A stretch of 6,271 nucleotides of DNA from an uncultured Lachnospiraceae bacterium (GTDB lineage: Bacteria > Bacillota > Clostridia > Lachnospirales > Lachnospiraceae). The stretch covers positions 1 through 6,271 of the forward strand of contig CAKSAI010000201.1 in the NCBI GenBank assembly GCA_934434905.1. Direction: 5' to 3'. Below are positions 5,894 through 6,271 of this stretch, piece after piece. The notes beneath the pieces are model-generated. The model had not been told where the DNA came from, ran no database searches, and saw only the letters and a list, made by a program, of their open reading frames with translations. A program made the translations under genes and the position numbers. Each line of letters starts with the position of its first letter. Positions within the stretch are counted from its first letter, which is position 1.

Positions 5894-6271
5894 GATGGGG
5901 ATAGAGGGAAAATGATATTTCATTCGAATCTTTCACGGGAACTGAATTCCTCTCGCGAGATGAATCGTATGAAATTTAATTTGAATAACGATGCTTTTTC
6001 TTCCAATGTATATTGGTTGCGATTCGCATACAGCGGGCATGAACGGTGGAACTATAATTTTCATAATCATTCATTTTATGAATTTCATTGTTGCGTTGCG
6101 GGGACAGCCGAATATGAGCTTTCTACCGGAGAACGTTTCTTGATCGGACGGGATGAGTTTCTGCTTTTTCCACCCAAAACGTATCATTCCATTCAAAATG
6201 TCAGCGATGATTATGTTCGTTTTACACTTGGATTTGACATTAAGGTAAAGGACAATGAGGATAGGTTGTTC
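5891..6271 (+). CDS. AraC-family transcriptional regulator, N-terminal cupin sensor domain, partial (3' end outside window)
   Basis: An open frame of 127 codons runs off the right edge. From ATG 5891, residues about 38-118 match an AraC-type cupin ligand-binding domain: NFHNHSFYEFH (56-66, the metal or ligand-facing HxHxxxxE-like strand pair), VAGTAEYELSTGERFLIGRDEFLLFPPKTYHSI (69-101, the turn and 'effector pocket' strands with PPxxYH), then VRFTLGFDI. The DNA-binding pair of helix-turn-helix motifs would lie beyond the window, so the AraC assignment rests on the sensor domain and is inferred for the C-terminus. Such regulators often sense sugars and control nearby carbohydrate genes, which may lie to the right. 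The start could also be 5912, 5960 or 5969, all in-frame ATGs. The DNA is clearly AT-richer than the upstream genes: by hand count 5941-6120 is about 38% GC, against about 48% for 5701-5760. Confidence 0.75.
   Translation, partial: MDGDRGKMIFHSNLSRELNSSREMNRMKFNLNNDAFSSNVYWLRFAYSGHERWNYNFHNHSFYEFHCCVAGTAEYELSTGERFLIGRDEFLLFPPKTYHSIQNVSDDYVRFTLGFDIKVKDNEDRLF
5946..5965. repeat. 20-bp near-perfect palindrome in the start region of the AraC-type gene
   Basis: The 20-bp site at 5946-5965 has a perfect 10-bp core, TCTCGCGAGA (5951-5960), and 9 of 10 positions match between arms. It lies in codons 19-25 if translation begins at 5891, but would be in the leader if the true start were ATG 5969. It could be an operator, an mRNA hairpin with no real loop, or chance. 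Confidence 0.4.

Noticed and set aside
5951..5960. TCTCGCGAGA as a known named regulatory motif
   Set aside because: This sequence is known as a vertebrate promoter element, which is irrelevant in a bacterial gene. Only the symmetry is kept as an observation.

Overview
The window looks like chromosomal DNA from a Gram-positive gut-type Clostridia member, most likely Lachnospiraceae. The reasons are purine-rich Shine-Dalgarno sequences before nearly every gene, close same-strand packing, moderate GC (about half in most genes), and a gene set (clostridial-type RecJ, DUF1002 secreted protein, membrane-anchored Amidase_2 protein) that I associate with that group. The genus cannot be fixed from the sequence alone. 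All recognisable genes are on the + strand, and I found no convincing gene on the - strand.

Layout. (1) 1-1348: the 3' three quarters of recJ, open at the left edge. (2) 1349-1471: a short intergenic region with a weak terminator-like hairpin, a possible promoter, and a second perfect hairpin just before the next ribosome binding site. (3) 1472-2407: an alpha/beta hydrolase of the monoglyceride lipase/lysophospholipase type with an intact catalytic triad. (4) 2408-2596: a non-coding gap almost filled by a 160-nt element (2411-2570). Its 12-bp perfect terminal inverted repeat encloses a nested, multi-branched set of mutually compatible stems. This is the most unusual object in the window and could be a structured RNA, a small MITE-like element, or both. 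(5) 2597-5876: three tightly packed genes, namely a secreted DUF1002 protein, a membrane-anchored N-acetylmuramoyl-L-alanine amidase (21 nt later), and a HEAT-repeat plus Rossmann-fold methyltransferase overlapping the end of the amidase gene. (6) 5891-6271: the 5' end of an AraC-type regulator with a cupin sensor domain, cut by the right edge, clearly AT-richer than the rest, with its ribosome binding site overlapping the methyltransferase stop codon.

How they may work together. The DUF1002, amidase and methyltransferase genes have operon-like spacing, so co-transcription is likely. The first two act outside the membrane (secreted, and wall-facing), while the methyltransferase is cytosolic and probably modifies RNA, so the link may be transcriptional rather than biochemical. 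The AraC gene follows after 14 nt, but its composition suggests a different history. RecJ (DNA repair) and the hydrolase (lipid or ester hydrolysis) look like separate units.

No known defence system, CRISPR array, tRNA, rRNA or transposase gene is visible.
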